From NCBI RefSeq assembly GCF_963678635.1, contig NC_087066.1, positions 50,587,581-50,651,580 of the forward strand: DNA of 64,000 bases, read 5' to 3'. How positions within the stretch are numbered: position 1 is the stretch's first letter; each line of letters begins with the position of its first letter. Made by a program: the position numbers and the translations under genes. The notes beneath the pieces are model-generated. The model saw only the letters and a list, made by a program, of their open reading frames with translations. It was not told the origin of the DNA and ran no database searches. Below, in pieces: positions 9,931 through 22,600 of the stretch. Source of the stretch: Symsagittifera roscoffensis. Its lineage: Eukaryota > Xenacoelomorpha > Acoela > Convolutidae.

Positions 9931-12040
9931 GATGAATTTATGCAAATTATTTTTCGACACTAGTAAAAATATGTATACGCGAAGAAATAATACAATTATT
10001 TCAAAAAAGAGAAAATAACTGAGGTAAAATGAATAATTTAAGAAGAAAAGTGACGCAGGTACAATGTATAAATCAAATTCGTAATTGCTGTGGCGTAAAC
10101 TCAGTTCTAAGCCATAAAAGGTAGGTCAATACAGTAACTCAGTGGGCTAATTTATGCAACAATTAGAACCAGCTCTACAATAATTTATGCAACAATTAGT
10201 GCTCCAAAAATACCATTGATGGAAGGCGAAAGCGTCAAACAGTCTTCAAATTCGCTTTTAAGAAGGGCTTTCTATTTAAGTCCAGTTATAACAGTAAAAT
10301 AAGACCAGATGATACAAGCAGCTAACTCAGAGACATTTGCCCTAAAGCACAGGTCAAATCACGTGACTGAATTTGAATACGAAGAGAGGTTTGTTTGGTG
10401 AACAAATTTGTACCAACTAACATTCGGTTGTCAGTCAGTGGGTGATCTTACAGCGTGTTATCTTACTGCAGGCTGCTGGATTATAAACCGAATGATTGGA
10501 ACAGAATCACCAATATAAAAATAAGTATTAGACGGAAACAAGTCGAACGTGTATTGCAGTTCCTTCAGAAATGATGCAGTAGCGGTATTGAAGTAAAGCC
10601 CTAAGTGACAACGGTAAATTTTCAGGAGTTTATCTCAGTTTCAGGAATCAGTCCCAAAAAATGTGCATTAATTTTCAATCAAACTACTCTCAATTCAGCC
10701 AAATTGATTCAAAACAGTATATCAATAAAATGAACAGTTTTCCGTTTGATTAAAAGCTTTCTTCCTCGATTGAATAATGACATGATTAATTGTGGCAGAA
10801 GATACCGGAATGTTTTTAACTTGGGTTCAAATCAATTCTTTTGTGCTTCATCATTTAAATATCTGAAAAATATAGACACTAAAATTGGTACACAAACCTG
10901 AATTATACCTCAATAAATATGGTTCAAATAACCTATAAAGTAAGAACATTGATGTTTGTTTTGACTGACGCAAGCGCAAAATCGCAATGTTGGTCAAATA
11001 GTTTAGCGTCACAGACATTTGAACACCTGCAAAATCAGTGCAATTCTTTATACCTGGTTTCAACATCTAAGTTAACAACGCCAAAAAAGTGCTGAACTTT
11101 AGCTATGATACTGTCACAGTTTAAAATGACACCCAATCTTATTTGTATATAGTCCATATAAAGCAATTAAACCATTACGAAGTTTCTGTCATAGCTAAAT
11201 TTGAAACACAGTCGAACGTGATGTAGCGAAAAAAGATTATGAAGAACCTTTTGAAACCAGTAGCCATGAATATAAATTGAAATCGAGTCAAACTAAAACA
11301 AGCCCCGCGTGCTGTTGCTGTGTAAGAATCGCAGTGTTGTAACCTTTTAAATTTTCACGTTTGAAAACTTCAAAAAATTAATTACGGGCTTTTACGGTTG
11401 CCTAAAATAGTATTAGAAAAACTCTAATCAAGATAAGAGAAACTACATTTTGAGCTCAATAAAAACCAAGGTTTTCAAAAAATTACACGATCGTACAACA
11501 AAAAGAGGTGACCAAACAATCGCTCGCACTGACGGCTCTAATAAAATGAATGCCGACACTGATATTTAAGTAAAAAATAAGCTCCTTTTTTCTCATTTTG
11601 ACACACTTTTCAGCACAAATTTAAACTTTTTCTGAAGCAAATTTTTGTCGAAAATTTTTTTCCATTTTTAGGGAGCTGCTCATAATACCAAAAAAAATGT
11701 GTAAAGCTGATTCCATTTTTTAAGATTCAATGAATTTTCTGGCACCGATCTTGACGTGCTAGTACTTATATAGCACTGACAAATCACGATTAGCACTGAT
11801 CGCAATGATACCGTAATCACCCTGTACGAAAAGCAAAATCAAATTAATCGTATTGAAAATTAAAAATAGAAGAACCAAAATTTCTTCAACACTCATACCT
11901 TGGTTGCACTTTCTTATTCGAGATGCTACTCCTATATGCAAACGTTTCGTTATAACGAAACAGATTCAAATCTGATAAGTTGAACAAAAGTCGCCCGAAA
12001 ATTGAAAGAGTGACTTTTAAACATCAACAATCATTAACTA

Positions 12041-12318
12041 TGTTGGTACTAGTTTACTTGTTTGGTCCCGTGACAAAACTAGTCTAGATGATTGGTCCCG
12101 CCTATTTTCTAAAAAGAAGAGCCAGCACGGGTTCGAATCAACGCTTTGTGGTTTGGAAAGCTGATCCCAACCCGCTAGACTAACTATGCCCGTTTTGATA
12201 GCAATATAGAGAACTAAAAAAGCTTACTGCTCGAATTAGCCACATACTGTACCTCGGTTTTTATTAGGGAACACAGCATTTTTGAACGACCAAACAAATA
12301 AACTAGTACTAGTATGTT
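12041..12318 (-). mobile_element. TIR element carrying a tRNA-like core
   Basis: The ends are inverted copies: left 'ggtactagtttacttgtttg' and the inverse of the right end 'agtactagtttatttgtttg', both continuing 'gtc'. Inside, at about 12122-12192 on the minus strand, is a tRNA-like block with box-A-like TAGTCTAGCGGGTT, a GCTTT/AAAGC stem and the box-B-like GATTCGAACCC. The block resembles a tRNA gene but lacks a regular acceptor stem, so it is not called as a tRNA. Confidence 0.6.
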
Positions 12319-13777
12319 AAAAACCAGCTCCGTAGCCAATTCTTTCTAGCTCATCATTAAATTAAATCAGCTATACCTAATTGGAAAAATTAGAAAGTTA
12401 TTGTCAAAAAGTTGTCTTCCAGAAAAAAACTGAGATTATAAAAACTTTCATAAACCTTTAAAAAAATTAACCTCCAGAGAACAAAAACCCGAACAATCAT
12501 ATAAATTTAGCTCTGTCAATGAATTACAAGAAATGAATTTTCTTAGAATGTTGTTTATTTTTTTTGGACATACCAAATCATTTTCCAATTTTCAAAATGC
12601 AAAAATATAAAAGAGTATCGCTATTAAACGGTTACTATCTACAAGATTTTTGAAAGCCAGCTAAATAATGGAAATTGCCAAAAAAATCCTGCGTCAAAAG
12701 ACTTTCAACAATTCACTTCATTCTATAACACTAGAAATTTGCCGAAAAATTATCAACCCATCAACGCCCTTAAAACTGTCCAAAACTAACAGAATCCCCA
12801 GCTTCAATCCGTCTAAACTTTTTGAAACTAAATTTGATCGGTTCATAAGATTTTTGGGAACTGAATCATCTAGCAGGAGGGTTCGTTCTATCTTACAGAT
12901 TTTTCCGTAAATAGACGAAGAAAAAAATAAACTGATATACAGGATAGAGATAAAAAATACCGCAAGGAAGGAGGAACCAATACTTCTTTTTATCTTTTAT
13001 CTCGGTTCAGTTCCAAATAAGCTGACCGTATAATTATGCCTCGGAGCCTCTAGCAAAAAATGCTATGAAAATTCTAAGTGGAAAAAAAGTCGCAGTTAAT
13101 TTGTTTTGAGCGGAAAAAAGACCCCATTCTGATCCGCATACTCATTTTTAAATACCTTTAAGCAAAAACCCGAAAGTGGCAAATAATGAATGTTTTACGG
13201 TTAAATTTGATCAGGCTAGAGAGTAAATAATTGCAAATGCGAACCAAATCGAATTTTAATAGTGATTGTCAATATAAAGCAGCATTTAGATACAGCGCAA
13301 GAAACAACGCCTCTTAATAACTTGAAAAGAAGGAAAAGCATACGCTTTGCAGCTCTTGCAAAAAAACTCGAGCTGACACAAAAAAAATGAGGGAATCTCC
13401 AAAAAATAGCAGAAAAACTTGAACTAATCTTACCATTTACATTTTCAGACATCAGCAGAGCCGTTTTTTGGAGCTATAGGGAACAGAGGTCGAGATAGTA
13501 GGCAAGGAACTCTTATCTACATTCAGGGGGCGACAAATCGGAAGCAAGGCAGGAAATGTATTGAACCAATTTTCTGAAACCTAAAAAATGAACAAATCGA
13601 CTTCATTCAAAATAGAAATTATCTTACCTTGCGACGGGGTGAAAAAGTCAATTGACTTGGTGCTGGCACTGAGGTAAAATCAATAAAACAGAGACAATTT
13701 CAAAGAAAGTCGGGCATAGGGAAATGGTTCCCCAGGGTGGAAATTAGGAGAACAATTAGGGGTTCTTTTTCTCCAGC

Positions 13778-13798
13778 CCCCCCCCCCCCCCCCCCCCC
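13778..13798. repeat. Run of 21 C
   Basis: An uninterrupted cytosine run in otherwise AT-rich DNA. Its length is likely unstable in the genome and unreliable in sequencing. Confidence 0.9.
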
Positions 13799-16445
13799 TC
13801 TCAACTCAGAATTTAAAAAAAAAACATTCCAGAAAAAATTTAACAAAATTCACAATATCTGATTTTTATGAGAATTGGCATACAAGCTACGTAAGCCTTG
13901 ATACTTTACCTTGTAATCTACTCGCTATAACAGAAAACTGATGCTATGCGCAGTATTTGGAAGGAAACAGAAGTGAACAATTAAGGCCGCAAGGCCTCCT
14001 CAATTAGGTTCGGATCGACAAAGAGAAAAATTGTTTGACGCAGCATCAGACTTAAAATTTTGCGATTCATCGCTCTCCAAATAGAAATCTTCAAAAGGAT
14101 TGAATACTTCAAGCTCAGGTGTTTTTCATTAAGAGCCTGTGTGTATTCAATTGAAATAAAAAAAAGAAAAGCCACATTTTTTTCTAAATTCTTTTCTTTG
14201 CAAAAGTAATCTGCACTACGCCGAGTTAAATCTCGTTTCCTCGCAGCAAGACATTAAAATGATCAAAATACAGGCATAAAGGCAGGTGAGACTTCAGCTT
14301 ACCAAATAAGGCAAATAAACAAAATTAAAAGGACAGGAACAAACAAAAAAGGAAGCTCAAAACAACAAAACGCGTGGTAATATGGTAAGTATTGCAAGTA
14401 GATTCGAAATAGGAATTCAATTCCCAGTGTTCTTCGTTATTTTCCGAGATCTTCACCACTTTAAAAATGTTGCTACTTGAGTTTGTCCAATTACTTAATC
14501 TGTAAAAAGCTCTTTGAAGATAAAAGTCTTTTTAGAATTTCAATCTGCCATTTATGGACAAAAAGCAAAAGCAGATAAAATTCAAGCTATCCTCAAATTA
14601 AAAAAAACGGTCAGAAGATCGGATTAAAAATGTGTAATTAAACCCAGGATTCAGTACAATACATTTTTTGACCATCTTTCATTGCAGTCAAACTCAGCTC
14701 CCTGTATGTGGATTGATTTCCCTCTAAGAAGCCTCAGTACCAGAACGAACACCCTTAAAAACCACTGAAGCAATTAAATTTTAAGTTCAATTAGCAAAAA
14801 ATAATTTGAAACAATTCGTACTGTCAAACGGTCATTTGAAGTCAGAATAACTCAAGAGGATTTCACAAAAATAAGACATAATAATGTCAAAATGCGCAAA
14901 TTCCCAGACACTTGAATAGAAACGGAATTGTCACCTTTTACTTAAACGAATCAGAAAAAGCTTTCCAGTTTTCAGATTTTTGTCAAATCTTCCGAATTCC
15001 AGGTTTAATTTGCCCATATTCCAGAATTTTTGATTTTTCGACTGAACCCAATAAATAGTTTGTTCAATTGAATGCAAAAAAAAAGATTTAAAAATGGGAC
15101 CAAAGTTAAGCTAACTAACCTTGATGTTCCAGCGAGCTTCGCTCAACTGTAATCGGAAGAAAAGAAACAACTGCATCTGACAATGATTCAATTAAGAACG
15201 TCATAATCAGTTCAGACCATACTGTATGGGTAAATCAAAAAAAACTTGACTGTAATTTGTTAGACTAAATTTCGAAACAGAAAAAATGAACTACGAGGGG
15301 CAACCGATTGTAAATATAACAAATTGAGCGAATGTAGAAGACGCTTTCTGAATAATCCCAGGAGACCCAAAAAAACACCCCCCCCTCCCAAGTTCCCCTT
15401 TGAACGTTCACTCTCAATAAAGCGCCCAACCTATCTTCAAAGAGACTAACTGAAATTTGCAACCAACCCTCAATCGAAAAAAAAATCAGAGTTTTTGTTT
15501 CAAAAATATCAAAAACAATAAAACTAAAATACTGGTATGCGGATACCTATAAAAGTTATAAATTTGAAAATATCATCTCCAAAAAGGCGAGTGAGGCTTT
15601 AAACTTGGCTTCTAAACGAATTTCTTAACAATAATTTTTTTAATATAAAAATGAGGACAATGAAAGAAAGTTCGAATTGATTTTAAGCTTACTTTTTCGT
15701 GCAATCAACCATTAAAAAACGGACTCTTTGAGCAAGACTCCAATCGCAACTTTGCAAGAAAAACATGGGAACGGAAGCTTATATGGTTTGATAGGTAAGT
15801 GAACCTGAATGATATTAACTCCATTGTGTTTTTTGAGCACCCAAATCGGCCCTCACTTAAATTTTTTATCGCCAAACACTAGATAAAAATCAATCGAAGA
15901 TAACAAAACCTAATTAATAAAGCATTATTCTCGAAAACTGAAAAATTTGTCAAAAATCTGTTTTAAGATAAAATTAAAGAGTTAACGACCTCAATAATAA
16001 TCTCAGTACCAATAACTTTTCGTGATCGCCATAAAACTCGTGAGCTCCAACAAATCTTTTTAAAAAAATGATCATTAACAATAGCAAAGAATGTGTTGCG
16101 TTCAACCATCCGATGAAAAAAATTGAAAACTTACCACAAGCTTAAGCAACTGTAGAAGTGAAGGTCTTCATTTTTGCGTTTTTTCAAGAAATTTAGCTAT
16201 TTTAGAAAAAAAAACAACGAGAACTATCGCGTGGTAATAGTTAAAATCAGGCCACCTTTGAGCCCTTTTGGTTCAGTCGTGAATCAAAAAGTTTTTTCAA
16301 AAGACTACACAATCAGGCATCAACCTTACTACCCCCATCCCCCCACCCAGAGTGACCTTTTGACAAAATCTCATCTTCCGCGTTTCAAAGAAAACAATAT
16401 ATGGCCTTCATGCTCTGAGAATTTTAAGAGCAACTTATGATTAAG

Positions 16446-16695
16446 ACTTTTGTGATAAAATGAACCCAGTTTTAAAAAACTGGATCATTAGGTAAGCTTT
16501 TTATTCCGCTCGGAAATCTGAAAACTAAATTCCACTTTCGAAACTAGAAGTCGTTGACGTTTTTCGCGACCTTTACACAAAAATCAAAAGTCAAACCGCA
16601 AACAAGTTAGTTTTTTCCTGAAAAAAACAACAAAAAAAAACAACCAAGACCTATATAAAAGTATTCACTACGTTCTTGACTTTTAACTTAAAACG
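16446..16695 (+). repeat. Family B interspersed element, partial copy B6
   Basis: Starts inside the family at 'tgataaaatgaaccca' and keeps 'aactaaattccactttcgaa', 'gaagtcgttgacgttttt' and the right end 'gacctatataaaagta..cactacgttcttgac'. The left third is missing. Confidence 0.65.
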
Positions 16696-17019
16696 TCCGC
16701 AAATTGGGTTGACTTGGACCTTGTTACTAACCCTATTCCACACAAGCATTATTTTTGGACAAAATTCTTGCTTATCGCAAAGGTAATGACAACCATTTCT
16801 ACTTAAACTAAGCAATTTTTGTATGTCAACAAACGATTGGGATTTTATTTTCGTGCGTTCGTATTTGAATAACTCAATATTTTAAAGATTCACAAATTAA
16901 CAATTTGAATTAAATTTATTCTCTGAAAATTGTTCGAAGCTCGAAATGAAATGGAGAACTCAATATGTGGCACTCAAAGCTAAATTTCTATAAATTAAAA
17001 TAGGAGGGGTGCAGTCAAC

Positions 17020-18800
17020 AAGATCCAGAATGATGAAGAAAAAACTTTCTTAAAATTTTAGCAAAATTAAACGGTGCAATTTATTTTGCGAAATTCGGGC
17101 CTCTAATTTTTGGCTTTCGTAATTATTCAAAAATTACACTGTAACTCTGGGTTCAATCGCAGGCAAAACTTTATCAAAGTGAGCTAAACGTTTAAAAATT
17201 GTTTTTAAAAAATTGGTATTTTATAGTATAATGACATTTTTTGGCAATCTAACGAAAATAAACTTTTTTATACGTGATAGAAAAGATTATAATTTTTTTA
17301 AAAACTTTGTAAGGCTATATAAAAGACAAGCTTCTACAGAAATTCTGGCAGTAGAAAGCTGAACACAGGCGGTCCTACAATTCATAAAACAGAGATGAAG
17401 CTGCAATTCGCAAATAAAAGCGAAAACGACAAGAAATACTTTTAAAATAGTCACAAAAGAGAAAAAGGTAAAAAATAAAAGTAATGGGTTATAGTAAAAA
17501 ATGATCTCTACGGAAATCTAATCTGTCTTCGAACTTCAAATACTCAAGTCGACTTTGATCCTAAACTGTAACATTGAGGCTTGCAGAAACCAAACACAAG
17601 ACACTGCTAAATTGGAGAATATATGGCAGAGTGCTGAGTTAAATTATCCGGACAATACGAACGAATTTTAAATTTCCAGTTCTTTTCAAAATGAGTTGCT
17701 TAAAATTTCACCAGAAATAATATGGTGTAATTTTTTTAAGCGAAATTCGGACCAAACATTTTACTCCAATTTTTGGCTTTTTTGAATTCACACATTGGCG
17801 AAGCTGCAGTTCGCAAACACTTGAGAGAACACTACAACAAAAAACAGCTTTAAATTGAAAAGAAAAATTAGAAATAAGCCTTGAATTAGAAAAACTTTGG
17901 TAAGTATCGGATTCGAAATAGCGACCTCGAGATTTGGAGCCTCGCTAGCGTAAAAAATACTGCGAGATATATTGAGTTGGAAAATTTCTGAAATCGAGTT
18001 TTTATTGGGAACTGATATTTGAAGGAAATAACTCTTTTCGGTTCATTTGAACAATTAGAACTGCATCAAGAACGTTAAATTATAACTTATGGAATGTCAA
18101 AGCACAGGCTACTATAACACTCGTATTAGCACAGGTCGTACTCAAACACTACCTCAAGTTCGCAGGTGTTAACAAGATTTACGCGGAAATTACCAATTTA
18201 TTTCATGGAAAAATTTCATCAAAAGAAGCCTCTTACACATAAAAACAAAGTTCTAGCAAGATAAAATTTCCAAAAATCTGTGAAAGGGAATATATTTTTG
18301 TTTGGTAAAAAATATCAATTGTATTCCATAAAAATAAAAAAAATTCGCGTAAAAACAATTTTCAAAAGTTTAACGCAAAGTTTGGAAAGTTTAACCTAGA
18401 ATTTGCTAGTTTCAGCATAATTCTTAATTTAAAAAAGCCAAAATGACCCATTTTTGGTTTTAAAAAAATTGCACCATTTTATTTCTGATAAAATTCTAAG
18501 CAAATTTTGTTCTGTTCACTTTTTGTCTTATCTTAACCCAATTTGAGAGAAAAGCGTTGAAGTTTTCAATGTTGTTCATTTTGACCGGTTAATTTAAATC
18601 ACCTTTGCATTAAACTGCCAATACTCAGCAACAAAAGTACCACCAAAATGAGCTCTTTCATTTGCGAGTTGAGTGGGAAAAAAGTGAACTTCGAAATATA
18701 ACATTACGCTCGCTAGCTCGCTCAAGTAAAATACAAAAAAACGCCTGATACAGAAACTTGCAAGGACTGCGGGTTTCGACCCTAGGGTCAGTACAAAAAC
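17020..18800. repeat. Cluster of decayed repeats, including family S pieces
   Basis: The phrase 'aagcgaaattcgg..ccaatttttggctttt' recurs at about 17090 and 17740 and inverted near 18430. Family S ends ('gcgaagctgcagttcgcaaac') appear at about 17389 and 17792. The sequence 17960-18055 matches 25725-25805 ('atattgagttggaaaatttc', 'ctcttttcggttcatttga'). Mosaic and old; individual limits are unclear. Confidence 0.45.
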
Positions 18801-19400
18801 CTCCACTACAGAAGACGGCCTAAATCACCCAATCTTCTTCGCTCAATGAATAAGTTTTAATTGAGCGTATATAACTCATGATGTTCTAATGACGCAGAAA
18901 CTTTCCACATTTTGAGTGATGAACTTGCCGGATTTAGTTGTAAGCAAGTGTAGTCGTGTTATAACTAAGTATTTCAACTGGTGCAATTAATAATAGGAAA
19001 AAATCAAATTCGTCTATTTTCTCACTTCAATTATTTTAATCAGCAAGTAAAAGACGAGTCTAAATTATTGCTTGCAGCCTGATGCATTGATGCTTATTGC
19101 TAATTTAACTGTTTCCTGGTCTATATTCGGGGTCAAAATAGCTCATAGACAAGAACTTTTTCGCTATTCATTAATTTACTGAACATAAAGTTAGCTAGCC
19201 TACGAAAAATTGATTAAAAATTTTCAAAAAGTTAGAAATAGTTCCCGTCCGAAGCATTTGGATATCATTTAACATTCTTGAACCTGAACGTCTTCTTTTC
19301 TACTTGACATCAATAAGTTGGAAAAATATTGACTATATTTATATGATGAAAATAAACATTTGGTTATAAGGGAACAATAATTTTGATTAGGCAACAATAA

Positions 19401-19406
19401 TTTAAT
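19401..19406 (-). promoter_or_regulatory. Possible poly(A) signal of WDR81 (ATTAAA)
   Basis: The minus strand reads ATTAAA about 57 bases past the WDR81 stop codon. AATAAA is not seen nearby. In AT-rich DNA this can occur by chance. Confidence 0.3.
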
Positions 19407-19462
19407 TTAAACTTTATGCTAGCAGTAATAACTACATGATGATAATTATTTTCTTCGCTTAA

Positions 19463-19603
19463 TTAAGCGATTAGTCTAATAGCACCGGAGTCTGTGCCCA
19501 GCAGCATCATCCTATTGATGGGTAGAGCAGCCAGTGCGGTTATTGTGCTGTTAGCCGACAGTTGGAACAAATCCATCGGCAACTTCTCTATTCTCACATC
19601 GGA
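19463..19603 (-). CDS. WDR81: WDR81 last exon: final WD40 blade and stop
   Basis: Acceptor TTATTTTTTTTAG; phase 0; 46 codons then TAA (19463-19465). It encodes TITALAALPINRMMLLGTDS and GAIRLIA. The family ends almost identically (LLLGSDNGVIRLLA), so the C terminus is intact. Confidence 0.93.
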   Translation of the reverse strand, partial: SDVRIEKLPMDLFQLSANSTITALAALPINRMMLLGTDSGAIRLIA

Positions 19604-22600
19604 CTAAAAAAAATAAGGTCAACATAATTCTTTTATTTTTTTTTAAAGTTAAGCAGTCGCAGGCCTAACACGCAGGTTAATTATTAAAGGTTATTAATCA
19701 TGTCAGATGATTGAGTATTAACTTTTCATTATTCACTAGCAAGCCCATTTAAAAATTTCCGATTTAATTAAGCAAATGATTCAACAGTGCATGGCTTGAA
19801 CAGGTTCGCGTAAATTGAGAATTTTTCAAGCCAGCTAATTAAGCGGTAAAACTTAAGTAAACACCTTGAATGTGCTTACAAAAAACCAATAGTTTAAAAG
19901 GAAACTATCACACCAAAATTTGAAACTTCTGAAAGTGTTTTGATCACATGAATTCCTTTGCAAAAGGAAAAATATTTTTCTGAAGTCAGCTATTCAAACG
20001 ATTAAGTTTCAAAATTGAATTTGAATTGAGTGCTTAAATCGGCATGCTTGAACTCAAAAATATCTGAACCAAGCTTTAGGTTATTTGCTGGCCCGAACGG
20101 TTTTGGGAAAAACCTGGCCTTGTTTTGCGCTTCACTGCTCTCCTGCCTTATCCTTTGCTGCCCTATCTTTTGCTGCGCTGCCGTACGCTACCCTGCATTG
20201 CCCTATGTAGCGCTGCTCTGCAATCCGCTATCTTGCCTTGCCCTGCTTTGCCCTGTGCTGCCTTGTTCTGCCGTGTTGCGCTGCCCTAGGTTGCGTTAGC
20301 CAGCCTAGACTTGCACTGCCCTACCTTGTTTTGCGCTGTTCTGCCTTGCTTTGCGCTGCCCTGCCATGCTCCTACTTACCCTGCCTTGACCCTTCTTCCT
20401 CTGCCTTGCGCTTCGCTGCCTTGCCTCGGGCTACCATGTCTTCAACTGTCCTGCTTTGTCTTGTGCTGCTCTGCCGTGCTTTGCGCTGCCCTGATTCTTC
20501 GTACCTTGTCCCTTCTTCCGCTTCCCTACCTTGCCCTGCAGTACTTTGTTTGCGCTGCTCTGCCATGCTCAAATTTGCCTGGCGCTGTCCTTCATTACGC
20601 TGCCTTGCCCCTCCCCTACCTTGCGCTGCCCTGCCTTAAGCTAACTTGCCCCTCGCGATGCGCTGCCCTACCTTGTTCTGTCATCCCTGCCCTGCCTTAC
20701 GCTGCCCTGTCCCTCCTTGCCTTCAGCTGCCTTGCCTTGCGCTGCCCTGCCTTACGCTGCCCTGCCCCTCCTTGCCTTGCCTAACGCTGCCCTGCCTCTC
20801 CTTGCCTTGCCTTGCACTGCCTGCCCCTCATTGTCTTGAACTGAATTGCGGTCAAAATTGTAACACAATCTGTCTAGACAATTGACCTTCCCAAGCTCGC
20901 TTTATCTTGAAATTGAAACGTATTAATCCCAATCAATTCCTTAAACGTTACGAGTGGTGAGCTATTAAAAATGGCGCCCATACCAATTGAAAACGACATA
21001 CAATTAAATATGAGATTATTTCATAAGATTGCTGGGAACCATTTCTATCGAGGAGCCCCATGCAGAAAGATTGATTGATTCATATTTTGTAGAAAATAAG
21101 AAACGATTCGACTAATTAAACCAAGTGACGTTGGCACATACAGATGACTCATTTTTCGATCCAAATAACTAATGGGACGAAAATTATGTGTGCGATTATG
21201 ATGATTCGGAATGTATTTTTCAATCTGATATAGTTTTGACTAGAATGATTTCGGCCAAAAGCGTTGAAAAGATAATAAAAGAACTCAAAATCAGTTAGTC
21301 AAAAAAGCAAACAGCTTTTTCAATTATTTCTCACATCATAAGCAAAACGTTTTCATTTTACAGCTGAATAACTGCTGCATGTAAGCGCCTTGAGACGGTT
21401 TTTTTTTAAAATTAAAACTCTTACACTAGAATGAGACGTGAAGGCTTTTTCGTAAGATATGAACTTGTTGGCGCCAGTGCATCCAACTAGCTGTGAGTTG
21501 CTGAACAGCTCAAACTGAGTCATGGGGGAGTCGTTGTGTTCTGAAACACCATATCATTCAACTGCCATCAACTAACATCTTGCAATTGAAACATCAACTA
21601 ACATCTTGCAATTGAAACAATTCAAAATCACTTTGGTGATTTTGAATTGATAAAAATCACCAAAGAGCGATAACTATATGGTACAAAGCTTTTTAGCATT
21701 TTAAAAAGCAACTTTGGGAAGTCCCTAGCGCCAGAAGGACTGAATTCACGAAAACTATGTTAGTAAATCATAATCAGGGGTGGCTCTAGGATATCCTCGA
21801 TGGGGAGGAAGATTTTGAAAGAAAAATTTCAAAAATTTTGTCGACCTTTTTTTTTTAGGTCGACCGTATTGATTTTCCGAGCCCTAAGCCCTATAAAAAC
21901 TCTGTTTTGGCCAAATTTTCTGCGACAGAGACAAAAGTTTGAAGAAAAAAACGCCAAAAAGGTGTTTTTAGGCACTTTTTGGAAAATTTTGGCCAAAAAT
22001 TGCATTTTTTCGGCGTACTGCCCCCTCAAATTAGTATATATTGGCACCAAAGGGTTCGCCACCAAAAATGAATATCTCAAAATGGTTCAAAGGTTGGGCC
22101 CTTTGGGTCGGCAGGGAGTCGAATCCCTGTTGGAGGGGGCGTCCGCCCTCTTCCTAAATCCGCCCCTGATCATAATTCAGTATTCAAAAATTTGAAAGAA
22201 TCAAGCAGCAAAATCGGTCAATTTAAAATATATATTAAGTGTCATGAACATAGTTTATACTAATTTATAGGTTTTGGTGATTTTTCGCGGTATATATATA
22301 TGTCCCTAAATCTTTCAAATTTAACAGAACTTTGTAATTGAGACAAATTAACCCAATTTGAGAAACCTGAATCAATAAATAATTTATTAGATCAAAAGAA
22401 GAACAAAAAATTTAATTCGAATCTAGAAGTCGTTTACGTTTTGTGTGCCATTTTTTCTTTCTTAATTGAAAAGAATAATTTGCCTTCAATTTAGCAGATG
22501 AATTTGAATAGAAAAGACAATAAAAGTATAAGCACGAAGATTCAAATTTGAGTGTAAACAATTTTAGAGGGTTTTTCCTGAAAAAAAAATCAGCAAAACC

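Larger units (their letters stand above)
9961..19462. other. Intergenic region between the exchanger and WDR81; no gene recognised
   Basis: The exchanger promoter and 5' untranslated region should lie in the low end (above 9930) and the WDR81 3' end at the high end. Contents I can name: a doubled 'taatttatgcaacaattag' at about 10148-10199, an 18-base perfect palindrome at 11944-11961, a TIR element at 12041-12318, a C run at 13778-13798, a partial family B copy at 16446-16695, and decayed repeats at 17020-18800. Open frames here are short and lack family motifs. Confidence 0.5.

Noticed and set aside
10851-11066. Open frame with an internal TTTTGCAG acceptor-like site on the minus strand
   Set aside because: No family motif in any frame and no partner exon; it could at most be a 5' untranslated exon of the exchanger.
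11759-11941. Possible exon pair (GDYGIIAISANRDLSV preceded by an acceptor TTTTCGTACAG)
   Set aside because: It looks faintly like a WD40 strand, but joining the two open parts breaks the phase and there is no clear donor after it or neighbouring exon.
12668-12910. 80-codon plus-strand frame beginning MEIAKK
   Set aside because: Lys/Asn/Ile-rich composition expected by chance in AT-rich DNA, and no motif.
16174-16440. 88-codon plus-strand frame
   Set aside because: No domain, no splice context, composition like the surrounding sequence.
20030-20885. Long plus-strand open frames rich in Cys, Leu and Pro (up to 157 codons)
   Set aside because: They are by-products of the CTGCC/TTGCC repeat, occur in several frames at once, and lie inside a WDR81 intron on the opposite strand.
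21800-22195. 131-codon plus-strand frame and an 83-codon minus-strand frame
   Set aside because: Both lie within the 394-bp hAT-type element; the plus frame runs out through its right end into flanking DNA. Neither resembles a transposase.
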